Shown here: one piece after another, positions 51,270-60,692 of the stretch
Layout of the letters: every line of letters begins with the position of its first letter
Position numbering within the stretch: the stretch's first letter is position 1
DNA from: Candidatus Binatia bacterium
Lineage (GTDB): Bacteria; Desulfobacterota; Binatia; Bin18
Reading direction: 5' to 3'
DNA length: 64,000 nt
NCBI GenBank assembly: GCA_022826945.1
Contig: JAJDTY010000071.1
Coordinates: 1-64,000, forward strand
Translations under genes and position numbers: made by a program
The notes under the pieces: generated by a model
What the model was told of the DNA's origin: nothing
Database searches by the model: none
Seen by the model: the letters and a program-made list of their open reading frames with translations, nothing else

Positions 51270-52433
51270 TTAGTCAACAACGCACGACTGAGCCAAATCA
51301 GAAAATAACGCCCAGCGCTCAATGCTGCGCGGCTCCTCAATAAGACCGCTGGTCAGACCAACGAAGGTGAGATTCCGAACCGGGTCGGCCCAGGCCATGA
51401 TGCTGCTGGCACCGGCATGTCCGTAGGTCTGTGGCGAGGCGAGTGTGCCAAAATATGAGGGGAAGATGCCGCTCCCGTGCACCCAATACCCCAGGCCGCG
51501 ATTCGCCGGGGCAACCGGCCATTGTTTGGCCACGCGCATGGGTTCGATCAGCCGGTCTTCCATATCGCCGGTATGAATCGTGGTCGCCAACTCAACCAGA
51601 GCTGGACTGAGCAAGCGGACGCCGTCAAGCTCACCACCGTTGAGCCACATTTGATAGAAACGCGCCAAATCATACACAGTGGAATACGAGCCGCCGCCCG
51701 GAATCGCCGCGGTCTGGACTTCGGGGGCGTTGAAGGCTTCCAGAAACGACATGGGAAACGGTACGCCACCCTCATCGAGCGCTTGGACTGGCACACGGCG
51801 TTCTTGCATATCGGGCCGGACGCCCATATGAGAGTCGTGCATGCTTAATGGGCCGTACAAATCTTCCCCGCACATTTGGGCAAAGCTACGCTTGCCACCG
51901 TCTACCCGGCGGGCGATCTCAGCCAAAATCCACGACCCCGTCAGCGCGTGATAGTGCACGGCTTTTCCCGGTTCAAACTCTAACGGCTGGGCGCAGATCC
52001 GCGCGATCGTGGCATCCCAATCTCCCCACTTCGACATCGGCCAGTCCATAGCCATGGTGGGAAATCCTGCCGTGTGAGTCATCACCTGAGAGACGGTAAC
52101 ACCTCGCTTACCGGCAGCGGCAAACTCTGGAATGTAATCCGCGACCTTATCAAACAGCTTGACCTCCCCTTGGTCAACTTTCATGAGTAACATCGTCGCG
52201 GTGATGGGCTTGGTGGTCGAAAACAAACAGAAAACGTCATCCGTTTTTGCTACCCGAACCTTGGGCGGTTCTGAGTAGCCAAGCGCTCGCGCGGCAGCGA
52301 TCTTGCCGTGCCGGGCGAGCAGAAACGCGCCACCAAACAACCAACCTTCCTCGATTTTACGCTCCACTACTGAAAAAAAACGCTCGACCCGGGCCGGGTC
52401 CATACCAACTGCTTGGGGTTCAACTGTCTGCAT
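51270..52433 (-). CDS. Serine hydrolase, beta-lactamase/class C family
   Basis: A 387-residue protein of the penicillin-binding/class C beta-lactamase-like fold. The SxxK motif is STTK in CLFSTTKPITATM near residue 75; YHALTG stands where YxN occurs, and a YGHAG near the C-terminus replaces KTG. Such proteins often are esterases (EstB-like). No signal peptide is visible. ATG at 52433 has GAGGATGAAGC nearby. It is 40 bases from the fabI stop on the same strand. Confidence 0.9.
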   Translation of the reverse strand: MQTVEPQAVGMDPARVERFFSVVERKIEEGWLFGGAFLLARHGKIAAARALGYSEPPKVRVAKTDDVFCLFSTTKPITATMLLMKVDQGEVKLFDKVADYIPEFAAAGKRGVTVSQVMTHTAGFPTMAMDWPMSKWGDWDATIARICAQPLEFEPGKAVHYHALTGSWILAEIARRVDGGKRSFAQMCGEDLYGPLSMHDSHMGVRPDMQERRVPVQALDEGGVPFPMSFLEAFNAPEVQTAAIPGGGSYSTVYDLARFYQMWLNGGELDGVRLLSPALVELATTIHTGDMEDRLIEPMRVAKQWPVAPANRGLGYWVHGSGIFPSYFGTLASPQTYGHAGASSIMAWADPVRNLTFVGLTSGLIEEPRSIERWALFSDLAQSCVVD

Positions 52434-52473
52434 GCTTCATCCTCCATTTTGACAAGTGCCTGTAGCACTCCGA

Positions 52474-53295
52474 CTAAGCCTCTGGTGGCGTTATCGTCAT
52501 CCCCATGATGTTATAGCCACCGTCAATATGTACGATTTCCCCCGTAATTTTTTCAGCCATTGGACTGCATAAAAACAGCGCCACTTTGCCCGCATCAGTA
52601 TTCCGAATTTCCTCGCGCAACGGCGCATATTCACGCATATGATTCTGCATGATCTCGAAACCGGGGATGCTGGTTCCAGCTTTGGTTGCAGTCGGGCCGG
52701 GCGAAAGACCATTGACTCGAATACGATGCGGAGCCAAGTCAAAAGCAAGATTCTTGATGATATTGTCGAGCGCTGCCTTGGTAATACTCATGAGCTGGTA
52801 GCCGGGAATAACCTTTTCTCCGGCGTAATAGGTCATGGCCAGAATGCATCCACCCCGGTCCTTCATGAGCGGGAACGCACCCCGTGCCAGCGTAATCAGC
52901 GAATACGCGCTGACATCCATGGCCAAGGCGAAATCCGCGCGTGAGATGTTCACAAAACGCTGCCCAAAAGATGTTGGCGGGGCATACGCAATAGAGTGAA
53001 TCAGATAGTCCAGATGTCCGAACTCCTGTTCGACCTGTGAGAAAAGCCGTTCAACCTGTTCGTCCTTACTCACATCGCACTCAGCAATCAGCGGATTATT
53101 CAGTTGGTCCGGGATATCTCCCATCATACGTCGGACGGCTCTCCGCTGAATGGAGAGGGCAATCCGAGCGCCACCGTCGTTGAGCATCTTGGCGATGGGC
53201 CAGCCTATGGAATTTTCGTCCAGCACGCCCGCGACCAGAGCGGTTTTTCCAGAGAAGTCAAGTAAGCTTCCCACGTTTTCATTACGATCAACCAT
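52474..53295 (-). CDS. fabI: Enoyl-[acyl-carrier-protein] reductase (FabI-type)
   Basis: A 273-residue SDR-fold FabI. The N-terminal GVLDENSIGWPIAKML cofactor region, SIAYAPP loop, and the active-site Y-x6-K (YQLMSITK) are present. It reduces the trans-2 double bond in fatty acid elongation. An extra Y at YYAGEKVIPG is also as expected. ATG at 53295 has GGAGGAAG upstream. The 46-base gap to the membrane-protein gene suggests a possible operon. Confidence 0.92.
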   Translation of the reverse strand: MVDRNENVGSLLDFSGKTALVAGVLDENSIGWPIAKMLNDGGARIALSIQRRAVRRMMGDIPDQLNNPLIAECDVSKDEQVERLFSQVEQEFGHLDYLIHSIAYAPPTSFGQRFVNISRADFALAMDVSAYSLITLARGAFPLMKDRGGCILAMTYYAGEKVIPGYQLMSITKAALDNIIKNLAFDLAPHRIRVNGLSPGPTATKAGTSIPGFEIMQNHMREYAPLREEIRNTDAGKVALFLCSPMAEKITGEIVHIDGGYNIMGMTITPPEA

Positions 53296-53341
53296 TCTTC
53301 CTCCAGTTTTCCCCCATGCGACACTTGCGCCCTAGAATACT

Positions 53342-53776
53342 TCACACGAACTTTCTGCGGTGCGGGAAGGTAAGCACCAGCAGAATAAGGAGTATCACGG
53401 CATAGAACAGACCAAAGCCAACGATACGCTCAGACTCATTATAGACCTGTGCCCATATCACGTATGAGACCAGCATATAACCGATACTGAACATGACCAG
53501 ATGCCAGCCAAAGCGCCGCATTGTCCAGAGATGATACGCAAGGCTGCCCGCAACCAGCAGTTGCAAGGCGTGCATGAGTTGGGCAGACAGGCCGAACACG
53601 CGAAATCCCAAGATGACACTGACCGGACCTTCAGCATAGGGCCGCTCAAATGGGGCAATAATGTCCCAGACAATAAACAGGCCCGCATAGGCAGCCACCA
53701 GACACGCCGCGATAGTCACCGTAAGCGGACGTGTCGGACGAGATAAATAGCGGGGCTGAGTGCGCGTCGCAGCCAT
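53342..53776 (-). CDS. Small four-helix membrane protein of unknown function
   Basis: 144 residues with a basic N-terminus and four hydrophobic segments (LTVTIAACLVAAYAGLFIVWD; SAQLMHALQLLVAGSLAYH; LVMFSIGYMLVSYVIW; GFGLFYAVILLILLVLTF). It ends in a basic HRRKFV tail. No family recognised. ATG at 53776 is chosen; an upstream TTG at 53785 is in frame. It stands between the enoyl-CoA hydratase and fabI genes, all on the minus strand. Confidence 0.75.
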   Translation of the reverse strand: MAATRTQPRYLSRPTRPLTVTIAACLVAAYAGLFIVWDIIAPFERPYAEGPVSVILGFRVFGLSAQLMHALQLLVAGSLAYHLWTMRRFGWHLVMFSIGYMLVSYVIWAQVYNESERIVGFGLFYAVILLILLVLTFPHRRKFV

Positions 53777-53812
53777 CAAGCACAAAGACTCTCAAGGGTC
53801 TCTTCCCGGCGT

Positions 53813-54601
53813 TTATTGCCCGGTGAATCGGGGCTCCCTTTTCTCCACAAAAGACTGAATCGCCTCTCTATGGTCTGCCGTATGAAAACAGTGCTTTTCT
53901 ATCGATAGGGAAGTATCAAGAACGAGGTTGACCGTGTCACGGAGAATTTTATTCACCGAGACCTTAGTCCCCCGAATCGCCATACGCGGGCCATTCGCCA
54001 TTCGGGTCGCAAAGGCCATGGATTTTTCCATAAGCTGCTCCGCAGGAACGACATGGTTGACGAGCCCAATACGTTCGGCCTCTTCGGCTTTCACTAAGTC
54101 GCCGGTCATGAGAAACTCCTTGGCCTTAGCCGTCCCAATCAACCAGGGCCAGATAATGGCCCCTCCGTCTCCAGCAACCACTCCGACGCGGACATGAGGA
54201 TCACCAATTTTTGCGTTATCCGCCGCATAAATGACATCGGAGAAGAGCGCCAGGGTGGCGCCCAAGCCGGTTGCCGGCCCGTTAACCGCAGCGATAATCG
54301 GCTGTTCCACTTCCAGCATGTCGATAATAATTTTACGCGCCTCGATGAAGAGTGCGTCTAGCTGCGCGGACGTCATATCCTGGAACCACTTGATATCGCC
54401 GCCCGCACAGAACGCGCGGCCTTTGCCCGTCAGCACTACCGCCTCCGTCTCTGTATCCTGGGCGATATCGGCAAAGATCTGGGACAGTTCGGTATGCAAC
54501 TGGGCGTTGATGGCATTCAGGGCTTGCGGACGGTTGAATGAGACCGTCAACACCTTCCCTGCGCGCTCTGCGTGGAGACATTCGTAACGGCTATAGTCCA
54601 T
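53813..54601 (-). CDS. Enoyl-CoA hydratase/isomerase family protein
   Basis: A 262-residue crotonase. NRPQALNAINAQLH starts the core; the oxyanion-hole segments are GKGRAFCAGGDIKWF and AAVNGPATGLGATLALFSD. GDGGAIIWPWLIGTAKAKE follows. Crotonases add water to or isomerise enoyl-CoA; the exact substrate is not known. ATG at 54601 has AAAAGGAGG upstream; the longer frame to 54646 has none. It is divergent from the D-2-hydroxyacid dehydrogenase gene. Confidence 0.92.
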   Translation of the reverse strand: MDYSRYECLHAERAGKVLTVSFNRPQALNAINAQLHTELSQIFADIAQDTETEAVVLTGKGRAFCAGGDIKWFQDMTSAQLDALFIEARKIIIDMLEVEQPIIAAVNGPATGLGATLALFSDVIYAADNAKIGDPHVRVGVVAGDGGAIIWPWLIGTAKAKEFLMTGDLVKAEEAERIGLVNHVVPAEQLMEKSMAFATRMANGPRMAIRGTKVSVNKILRDTVNLVLDTSLSIEKHCFHTADHREAIQSFVEKREPRFTGQ

Positions 54602-54694
54602 CGGCTCTACCTCCTTTTCTTCTTGACTAAGGCAACCTATCATCAAGGCGGCTTATTATCGGTCAGGCAGCATCAACGATCAAGGGAAGGTGTT

Positions 54695-55663
54695 ATGCGG
54701 ATTTACTTTTGTCGACAGGGTTTAACCTATGTGTGCCGTATCCTTCAACAGGAACTGCCTGAGGATGACGTTCTTGATTGCCCACCCAATGCTGTTCCGG
54801 AAGCGGCCCAGAACGCGGATGTCTTGATCCCCACGGTCTCACCTATCGGCAGGGATGCGCTACGGTCGCCGCGACTGAAGCTCGTCCAGCAGTACGGTGC
54901 AGGGTTGGACTCGGTCGATATTCCGGCAGCCACCGCTGCGGGTATCTACGTGGCGAATGTGCCGACGGCCGGAACTGGCAATGCCGAATCCGTTGCGGAA
55001 CTTGCCCTGTTTTTCATGCTCGGTCTGGCCAGAAAATACCAGCAGACCCAAGAGAGCATCCAAAACAAGGTTCTGGGGTCACCGATGGGGCAAGCTCTCA
55101 AGGACAAAACCGTCGCCATTATTGGCTATGGCGGCATTGGACGGGCCCTTACCCGGCGTTTGGCCGGCTTTGAAATGCGTATCTTGGCCGTTTCCCGCCG
55201 GGGACCAATGACGGACAAGCCAGATGACGGTCTACCTATCGTCCAGCACGTTGCGCAGGACGAATTTCATGCCGTCTTGCGAGAAGCCGATTTTGTGATT
55301 ACCGCCCCACCCCTCAATGACGAAACACGCGGCCTCATGGGCCAGGCCGAGTTCGCCTGTCTGAAACCGGAAGCCTTTGTGATTAACGTCGCCCGTGGGC
55401 CGGTGTTAGACTACACGGCTCTGCTGGCCGCCCTGCGGGAAGGCCGCATTGCTGGAGCGGGTCTGGACGTGTTCTGGTCCGAACCTTTTAACCCGAACGA
55501 CGAAATTTTCCAGTACAACGTGCTGGCGACCCCGCATATAGGCGGCGCAACCGACGTCAGCCTTCAGGGCATTGCTAAGCGCGTAGCGGAGAATGTGAAC
55601 CGGCTGCGCAGGGGTGAAATGCCCCTAAACTGTGTCAACGCGGAGATAAGGCCGAAGGCGTAG
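54695..55663 (+). CDS. D-isomer-specific 2-hydroxyacid dehydrogenase
   Basis: A 322-residue NAD-dependent dehydrogenase. The NAD-binding GYGGIGRALTRRLAGF near residue 155 and the catalytic Arg, Glu, His in NVARGPVLDYTALLAAL, GAGLDVFWSEP and TPHIGG are present. It interconverts a 2-keto acid and a D-2-hydroxy acid. ATG at 54695 has GGGAAGG upstream; the longer frame from 54572 overlaps the divergent enoyl-CoA hydratase. Its 3' end faces citrate synthase. Confidence 0.93.
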   Translation: MRIYFCRQGLTYVCRILQQELPEDDVLDCPPNAVPEAAQNADVLIPTVSPIGRDALRSPRLKLVQQYGAGLDSVDIPAATAAGIYVANVPTAGTGNAESVAELALFFMLGLARKYQQTQESIQNKVLGSPMGQALKDKTVAIIGYGGIGRALTRRLAGFEMRILAVSRRGPMTDKPDDGLPIVQHVAQDEFHAVLREADFVITAPPLNDETRGLMGQAEFACLKPEAFVINVARGPVLDYTALLAALREGRIAGAGLDVFWSEPFNPNDEIFQYNVLATPHIGGATDVSLQGIAKRVAENVNRLRRGEMPLNCVNAEIRPKA

Positions 55664-55769
55664 ACACAGCCCTTAGGATATTCCCGTCATCCAAGTATCA
55701 GGGGATCTCTGAGAACGTCTCCCCACCCCGAAGTTGCCTCACTGGTTTCGTGTTTCTGGGCTCCAGCAA

Positions 55770-55802
55770 TAAAAAAGGCGGAGGGGGTTCTCCTCTCCGC
55801 CT
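55770..55802 (-). terminator. Intrinsic terminator of gltA
   Basis: On the minus strand AGGCGGAG pairs with CTCCGCCT with partial inner pairing and is followed by six T. It lies 28 bases after the citrate synthase stop. Confidence 0.85.
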
Positions 55803-55830
55803 CGTATCGGGTCGGGTTGCTGAATGAATG

Positions 55831-56964
55831 CTACGACCGTTGTTCTGACGGGGTGTATGGGGATTGGTGTCCCCCGGTGTACACTTGCGTCGGTCGAAAG
55901 ATACGATTGCTCTTGAGCTGCTCGTGCCAGTGAGCCAACCAGCCAGCCACCCGGGCAATGGCAAAGATCGGTGTGAACTGGTCGATGGGAATATCCAGCT
56001 TGTCATAGACCACGCCGGAGTAAAAATCGACGTTCGAGGCAATCCCTTTTGCTCCGACCCGCTCGCTGATGACCTTCTCAACCTCTTGGGCAACCTTGTA
56101 CAGTGGATGCTCACCTTTGGCTTCAAACAGCTTGAGGGCCAGCCCCTGCAGGGCATTCGCCCGCGGGTCCTTGACCTTGTATACCCGGTGACCCATGCCC
56201 ATGATCTTCTGTTTGGCCGCCAGACGCGCTTCGATAAACGGCTTGGCATTGTCCACTGTTCCGATCTCCCGGAACATTTTGAGCGCTTGCTCATTAGCTC
56301 CGCCATGGAGGGGACCAGTCAGGGCACCGATGGCCGATGACACCATGGTGTACGGATCGGCCTCGGTAGACCCGACGACCAAGCCGCTAAACGTCGAAGC
56401 ATTCATCGTATGCTCGGCGTGTAAAATCAGACATACGTCCATAATACGCGCATCGAGCGGGTCGGGCTCCTCCTCGTTCAGCATCCACAGAAAATTCGCC
56501 GCATGAGAGAGATCGTCTCGGGGCCGGACTGGTTCGTCGCCGTGACGCATGCGCTCAAAGGCCGCCACAATGGTCGGCATTTTGGCAATGAGGCGAATGG
56601 TCGACCAATAGCGCTGCGTTTCATCGCGGATATCCCGGGCCGGATAAAACATACCCATGGCGGCCACCGCAGCCTGAAGCATGTCCATGGGATGGCCGTT
56701 TTCCGGCATACATTTCATCATATCGAGAATGCGATACTTGACCCGCCGGTGGGTCCGCAGATCTTGATCAAAACTCTTGAGTTCGTCACGAGTGGGCAGT
56801 TTCCCAAACAGGAGCAGATACGCCACCTCCTCATACGTACTCTTCTCAGCCAGCTCCTCAATTGAGATGCCACGGTATTCCAGGATGCCCTCCAAGCCAT
56901 TAATGAAGCCAATTTCTGACTCCATAATGGGCACCCCTTCAAGTCCGGGTACCAGTTTTTCCAT
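55831..56964 (-). CDS. gltA: Citrate synthase (type I/II-like)
   Basis: A 377-residue citrate synthase. Catalytic His and Asp segments are ILHAEHTMNAS, GPLHGGANE, and MGHRVYKVKDPRA, with the C-terminal Asp in NVDFYSGVVYD and an Arg in ARVAGWLAHWHEQ. It condenses acetyl-CoA and oxaloacetate. ATG at 56964 has GAAAGG upstream; the longer frame to 57000 adds an unconserved tail. The length agrees with the short bacterial/archaeal group. It lies 54 bases after the limonene-epoxide-hydrolase-like gene on the same strand. Confidence 0.95.
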   Translation of the reverse strand: MEKLVPGLEGVPIMESEIGFINGLEGILEYRGISIEELAEKSTYEEVAYLLLFGKLPTRDELKSFDQDLRTHRRVKYRILDMMKCMPENGHPMDMLQAAVAAMGMFYPARDIRDETQRYWSTIRLIAKMPTIVAAFERMRHGDEPVRPRDDLSHAANFLWMLNEEEPDPLDARIMDVCLILHAEHTMNASTFSGLVVGSTEADPYTMVSSAIGALTGPLHGGANEQALKMFREIGTVDNAKPFIEARLAAKQKIMGMGHRVYKVKDPRANALQGLALKLFEAKGEHPLYKVAQEVEKVISERVGAKGIASNVDFYSGVVYDKLDIPIDQFTPIFAIARVAGWLAHWHEQLKSNRIFRPTQVYTGGHQSPYTPSEQRS

Positions 56965-57018
56965 AGTCAGCCTTTCTACACGTTCACCAATCTTCCACAC
57001 GCAAGTCAGGACACGAAC

Positions 57019-57390
57019 TTAGCCCATCTGTTTGTTAAATGATTCGAGATCAAAGTAATCGCGCCAAGCAGAGATCTTGCCATTCGTAATTTCAAATATG
57101 CCCGCTACCGGTAAGGAGATCGTCTTTGGTCCCACGACAAAGACATCGACCCGTTCGTTCATCACAACATTCCCCGATGAGGTCGTATGCTTGATCTCGA
57201 ACTGAGCACTTTGCGCATTCTTGAGGAACGGCTCGGCAAAGGCGCGGAATGCGGCGTGGCCGACACAGGGCTCCATGGGGATATTGTGATAGAAGCAATC
57301 CTCGCTCAGATAGCCCAACAGTTCATCCACATTCAGGTTTGACCAAGCGTTACAGAAATCCGTAACCAATTTTTCGTTTTCTGCACTCAT
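57019..57390 (-). CDS. Limonene-1,2-epoxide hydrolase-like / SnoaL-fold protein
   Basis: A 123-residue NTF2/SnoaL-fold protein. The pattern MNERVDVF and WRDYFDLESF matches limonene-1,2-epoxide hydrolase, in which an Asp-Arg-Asp triad opens epoxides; here R and D (ERVD) and the later D (YFD) are all present. SnoaL-like isomerase relatives remain possible. ATG at 57390 has GAAGGAGGG upstream. It is placed near fatty-acid and CoA enzymes. Confidence 0.8.
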   Translation of the reverse strand: MSAENEKLVTDFCNAWSNLNVDELLGYLSEDCFYHNIPMEPCVGHAAFRAFAEPFLKNAQSAQFEIKHTTSSGNVVMNERVDVFVVGPKTISLPVAGIFEITNGKISAWRDYFDLESFNKQMG

Positions 57391-57540
57391 AACAAGACCC
57401 TCCTTCAGTATCGGTTGGACGCTGGCCCCCCAGCTGCCCTGCTATTCCTATCGGAAATGGGCCATACATAGCAAGCCTCTATCTGATTCGGTTTTTCAGG
57501 TTGTGTTGACGCCCGAGCAAGCCTTGTTTATCTTGCACGG

Positions 57541-58068
57541 ATGGCTGACTTTTATCACCCTTTTGCTCCAACAGCAGACACACTTCGTGCCCGTCGGCCT
57601 GAAGTCAGCGAGATCCTCCCCAACCTCTTTGTTGGAGAATACCTGAGTGTTGAAGACGTTCCATGGCTCAGGCAAACCTTCGGAATATCTGCTGTTTTAA
57701 GCCTCCAGGATGCTGAGGATCTCAACCTGAAGGGGCTGGATATTACCGACCTTCATAGCGCCTATCGCACCAATCAGATGACATTCTTCCGAACGCCGAT
57801 AGCCGATTATGATTGTGACAGCTTGGCTGCGGCTCTGCCTCAGTCCCTTGAGTTACTCCAGGCCAGCCTCCAAAGTGGCAACCGGGTGTTCCTCCACTGT
57901 AATGCCGGCTGCAATCGTGCCCCAACAGTTGCGATTGCCTACCTGCATGCTTATCACGCCATGTCACTCGAAGAAGCGCGCGACTTTTTTAAGGCGCGTC
58001 GTCCCTGCGGCCCATATATGAATGTGCTGTATCGACATTTTGGCCAAGAGGCAGGACGCGGAAGCTAA
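57541..58068 (+). CDS. Dual-specificity protein phosphatase
   Basis: A 175-residue DSP-type phosphatase. The P-loop is HCNAGCNRAP (CxxxxxR), and the general acid is likely the Asp in IADYD about 40 residues earlier. Such enzymes remove phosphate from Ser/Thr/Tyr or from RNA and lipids. No signal or membrane segment. ATG at 57541 lacks an obvious ribosome site. Its stop overlaps the hemW stop by four bases in convergent orientation. Confidence 0.88.
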   Translation: MADFYHPFAPTADTLRARRPEVSEILPNLFVGEYLSVEDVPWLRQTFGISAVLSLQDAEDLNLKGLDITDLHSAYRTNQMTFFRTPIADYDCDSLAAALPQSLELLQASLQSGNRVFLHCNAGCNRAPTVAIAYLHAYHAMSLEEARDFFKARRPCGPYMNVLYRHFGQEAGRGS

Positions 58069-59222
58069 AAAAAACTCGCAAAAACACTATCCGCCACCAG
58101 CAACCCCTTGGGGGTAAGTCTGACCTTTCCCGCACCCTGGGTTATGAGCCCTTCGCTCACCATATCGGCTGCGTGCGGAAACTGCGCAAAGAAGGGTCGT
58201 CCAAACCGCCTCGCAAATCCACTCAGGGACATACCATCTGTCTGGCGGAGATTGAGAAAGAGAAACTCGCCCCGCGCCTGCTCTTCGGTCAAGTGTTCCA
58301 CATATTGATCTGCCCGGTCCGTAGAGAGTGTCTGCTCCATATAGGCTTTTGGATTCCGTATATTGCTCCAGCGTACCCCCCAGCCAGGTGCACACGAGAA
58401 TGAATGTGCTCCAGCTCCCAGCCCAAGATAGGTCCCACCTTGCCAATAGCGCAGATTATGTTGAGACGCGTATCCGGGTCGAGCAAAGTTGGAAATCTCA
58501 TACCGCTCATAACCGTGGGCCGCACAGGCCGCCTGGACTTGGGTGTACATGGTGACCTCGGTCTCTTCATCCACCGGTTGCAATACCCCTTTTTGTCGCA
58601 TTGCGTAAAATGGGGTGTTCTCTTCGTAGGTCAAACCATACATCGAAATATGTTCCGGTTTACAGCCGAAGACCTGGTTGAGGTCGCGCGTAAGCAAGTC
58701 CAGTGTCTGATTTGGCACACCGAATATAAGGTCGATATTCAGGTTGAAAAACTTGGCTGCTCTGGCAAGCTCGATTGTCCGCAGCGCCTCCTCTCTCGTG
58801 TGGAGTCTACCCAGCGTCCGCAGTACAGACGACTCAAATGATTGAATGCCGAGACTCAGTCGGCTTATCCCGAGCGCCCGATATCCGGAGAGCGTGTCGA
58901 GCGAAACTGTAGCCGGGTCGGCTTCAAGCGTTATCTCCACGTCGGGAGCGAGCCGACAGTGCTTGGCGACGCAGGTGAGGAAGCGCTCCAGCGATGCCGG
59001 CTGAAAGAGCGATGGTGTTCCGCCACCGAAGTAGATTGTCTCAAGCGTTCCGCCCAGCCAAGGCGAGGCCTGTATCGGGGCCTGCATATGGCAGGCAAAC
59101 TCTTTGCACAGGGCATCGATATAACGCGCCTCAGGCCAGTTTTGTGTGGCGTAGGCGTTAAAGTCACAGTAGGGGCATTTACTGAGACAATAGGGAATGT
59201 GCACGTAGAGGGAAAAGGGCAC
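58065..59222 (-). CDS. hemW: HemW (radical SAM, heme chaperone-like)
   Basis: A 385-residue HemW/HemN-like protein. The radical SAM cluster motif is YCLSKCPYCDF and GGGTPSLF follows. It lacks the HemN-specific N-terminal extension, so it belongs to the HemW branch, thought to bind and hand on heme rather than decarboxylate coproporphyrinogen. Start ATG at 59222 is just eight bases downstream of the lexA stop (59231) on the same strand, so it is likely co-transcribed with lexA. Confidence 0.92.
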   Translation of the reverse strand: MPFSLYVHIPYCLSKCPYCDFNAYATQNWPEARYIDALCKEFACHMQAPIQASPWLGGTLETIYFGGGTPSLFQPASLERFLTCVAKHCRLAPDVEITLEADPATVSLDTLSGYRALGISRLSLGIQSFESSVLRTLGRLHTREEALRTIELARAAKFFNLNIDLIFGVPNQTLDLLTRDLNQVFGCKPEHISMYGLTYEENTPFYAMRQKGVLQPVDEETEVTMYTQVQAACAAHGYERYEISNFARPGYASQHNLRYWQGGTYLGLGAGAHSFSCAPGWGVRWSNIRNPKAYMEQTLSTDRADQYVEHLTEEQARGEFLFLNLRQTDGMSLSGFARRFGRPFFAQFPHAADMVSEGLITQGAGKVRLTPKGLLVADSVFASFF

Positions 59223-59230
59223 GGCTCAGC

Positions 59231-59845
59231 CTACTTCCCAAATTTTCTCAGGACGGCAACCACAATACCGCGTACTTCCACCTCCTCTTCCCGCACAAGA
59301 ATCGGCCCCATGATCGGGTTGGCAGGTTGGAGGCGAATCAGGCCATCGGCTTGTCGATGGAATTTCTTGACGGTGGCCTCACCATCGATAAGGGCAACAA
59401 CGGTTTCTCCGTTGTTCGCGCTAGGACGCGGCTCGACAACGATAAAATCACCGTCGAGAATGCCCTCGCCAACCATCGATGCGCCCCGGACACGGAGCGT
59501 AAACGCGCGGTGTGGGCGACGGACAAAATCAACAGGCACGGCGAGTCTCGCCTCGGTTTCCAGGGCCTCAATGGGCGAGCCCGCCGCCACTTCCCCCAGC
59601 AGCGGTAGCTCAACGGCTTCGACTGAATTTTCAGGCGGGGTGAGTTCAATGGCTCGGCTCAGGTTCCACGCTCTGGTAATCAGCCCTTTGCGTTCGAGAT
59701 TACTCAGATGCTTATGGACCGTTGCCAGCGAGGAGAGGCCGAAGTGGGCACCGATTTCCTCAAGGGTTGGTGCATAGCCATGTTCTTCAACATAGGCGGC
59801 CAGATAGTCCCAGATTTCCTTTTGTCTTCGGGTCAACGTCATCAT
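59231..59845 (-). CDS. lexA: LexA repressor
   Basis: A 204-residue LexA. The N-terminal winged-helix (LTRRQKEIWDYLAAYVEEHG, then LSSLATVHKHLSNLERKG), the cleavage Ala-Gly in GEVAAGSP, catalytic Ser in GASMVGEGI and Lys in ATVKKF are present. It represses SOS genes and cleaves itself with activated RecA. The first Met is followed by another; either may be the start. No classic SOS box (enterobacterial or Gram-positive) is obvious upstream, so the operator may be lineage-specific. It is divergent from a secreted hypothetical gene. Confidence 0.95.
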   Translation of the reverse strand: MMTLTRRQKEIWDYLAAYVEEHGYAPTLEEIGAHFGLSSLATVHKHLSNLERKGLITRAWNLSRAIELTPPENSVEAVELPLLGEVAAGSPIEALETEARLAVPVDFVRRPHRAFTLRVRGASMVGEGILDGDFIVVEPRPSANNGETVVALIDGEATVKKFHRQADGLIRLQPANPIMGPILVREEEVEVRGIVVAVLRKFGK

Positions 59846-59989
59846 GCCCTCTTGTCAGCGTTATGCCAGCGAACAGAAGGCGAATCAAGCTAACCAGCGA
59901 CACGCTCCCCCTCTCGGCCTGTTTCCATTGTCAAATCCGAGTTTTAGTGATAGGGGCTGCGTGGGATACTGAGTGAAACGAGTCACGTG

Positions 59990-60550
59990 ATGCGGTATAT
60001 CGTTCTAATATTCGTCAACCTGCTTCTTCTTATTCAGCCACTCTCCTCGGGCTTTGCCAAGGAGCCCTTAAAAGACAGTCTGGAAGAGTTTATAGCCGAC
60101 GTCCAAAAGGTCATAGAGCAGACGGAACCTGTTTTTCGAGACAGCATCTTGCTTCAGTGGGCAAAGCTGACCTTTGGGATACGGCATATGACCTATATTG
60201 TGGACACCCGCGATCCAGAAAAAACCCTCGGTATCGTCACTTTTACCTGCAAGGTGACACAGAGCGACTTTTTTGAGACCAAGGAAGAAGCTGAACAGGC
60301 GCCCATCAAAAATATGATTCCACGCCTTATCCCATGCCGGGCAACCTATGAGTGGAAAGCAGATAGGTGGGAGTATACTGGTGGGGCAACCTATATCCGT
60401 GGCGGCGACTGGAAGCCCATCCCGACCGATAAACCCGAGGCCTTTCCCCAGCTCTACTTCGACCTGATGAAAGTTCCGCCCAACAGCCCGACGGAAGAGG
60501 CATCACCGGAGCAGTCGTCACACGCCCTCAGGCAAGAGGTCGCGGCTTGA
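59990..60550 (+). CDS. Secreted hypothetical protein
   Basis: A 186-residue protein with a signal peptide (MRYIVLIFVNLLLLIQPLSS to FAK) and a periplasmic part of mixed structure ending in a Glu/Ser-rich tail. No family recognised. ATG at 59990 is used; a GTG three bases earlier is in frame. No clear ribosome site. It is about 140 bases from the LexA start on the other side and 140 bases ahead of the Gfo/Idh gene. Confidence 0.7.
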   Translation: MRYIVLIFVNLLLLIQPLSSGFAKEPLKDSLEEFIADVQKVIEQTEPVFRDSILLQWAKLTFGIRHMTYIVDTRDPEKTLGIVTFTCKVTQSDFFETKEEAEQAPIKNMIPRLIPCRATYEWKADRWEYTGGATYIRGGDWKPIPTDKPEAFPQLYFDLMKVPPNSPTEEASPEQSSHALRQEVAA

Positions 60551-60692
60551 TTTCGGGAGGCAAGGGCCATAGGGCAGATGATTCTCGTTCCGCGACAGAG
60601 GCGGCTCCGCTCTATGCTGAGGGGTGCCATTTGCGGATGATGGACGCGCTTGTGCATGGTACGAGGTGTCATACCCCCAAGAGAATGCGCTG

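Noticed and set aside
59846..59989. SOS box (LexA operator) between lexA and the divergent gene.
   Set aside because: Only a loose GTT-N9-AAC palindrome was found; neither the CTGT-N8-ACAG nor the GAAC-N4-GTTC form is present, so I did not annotate it.
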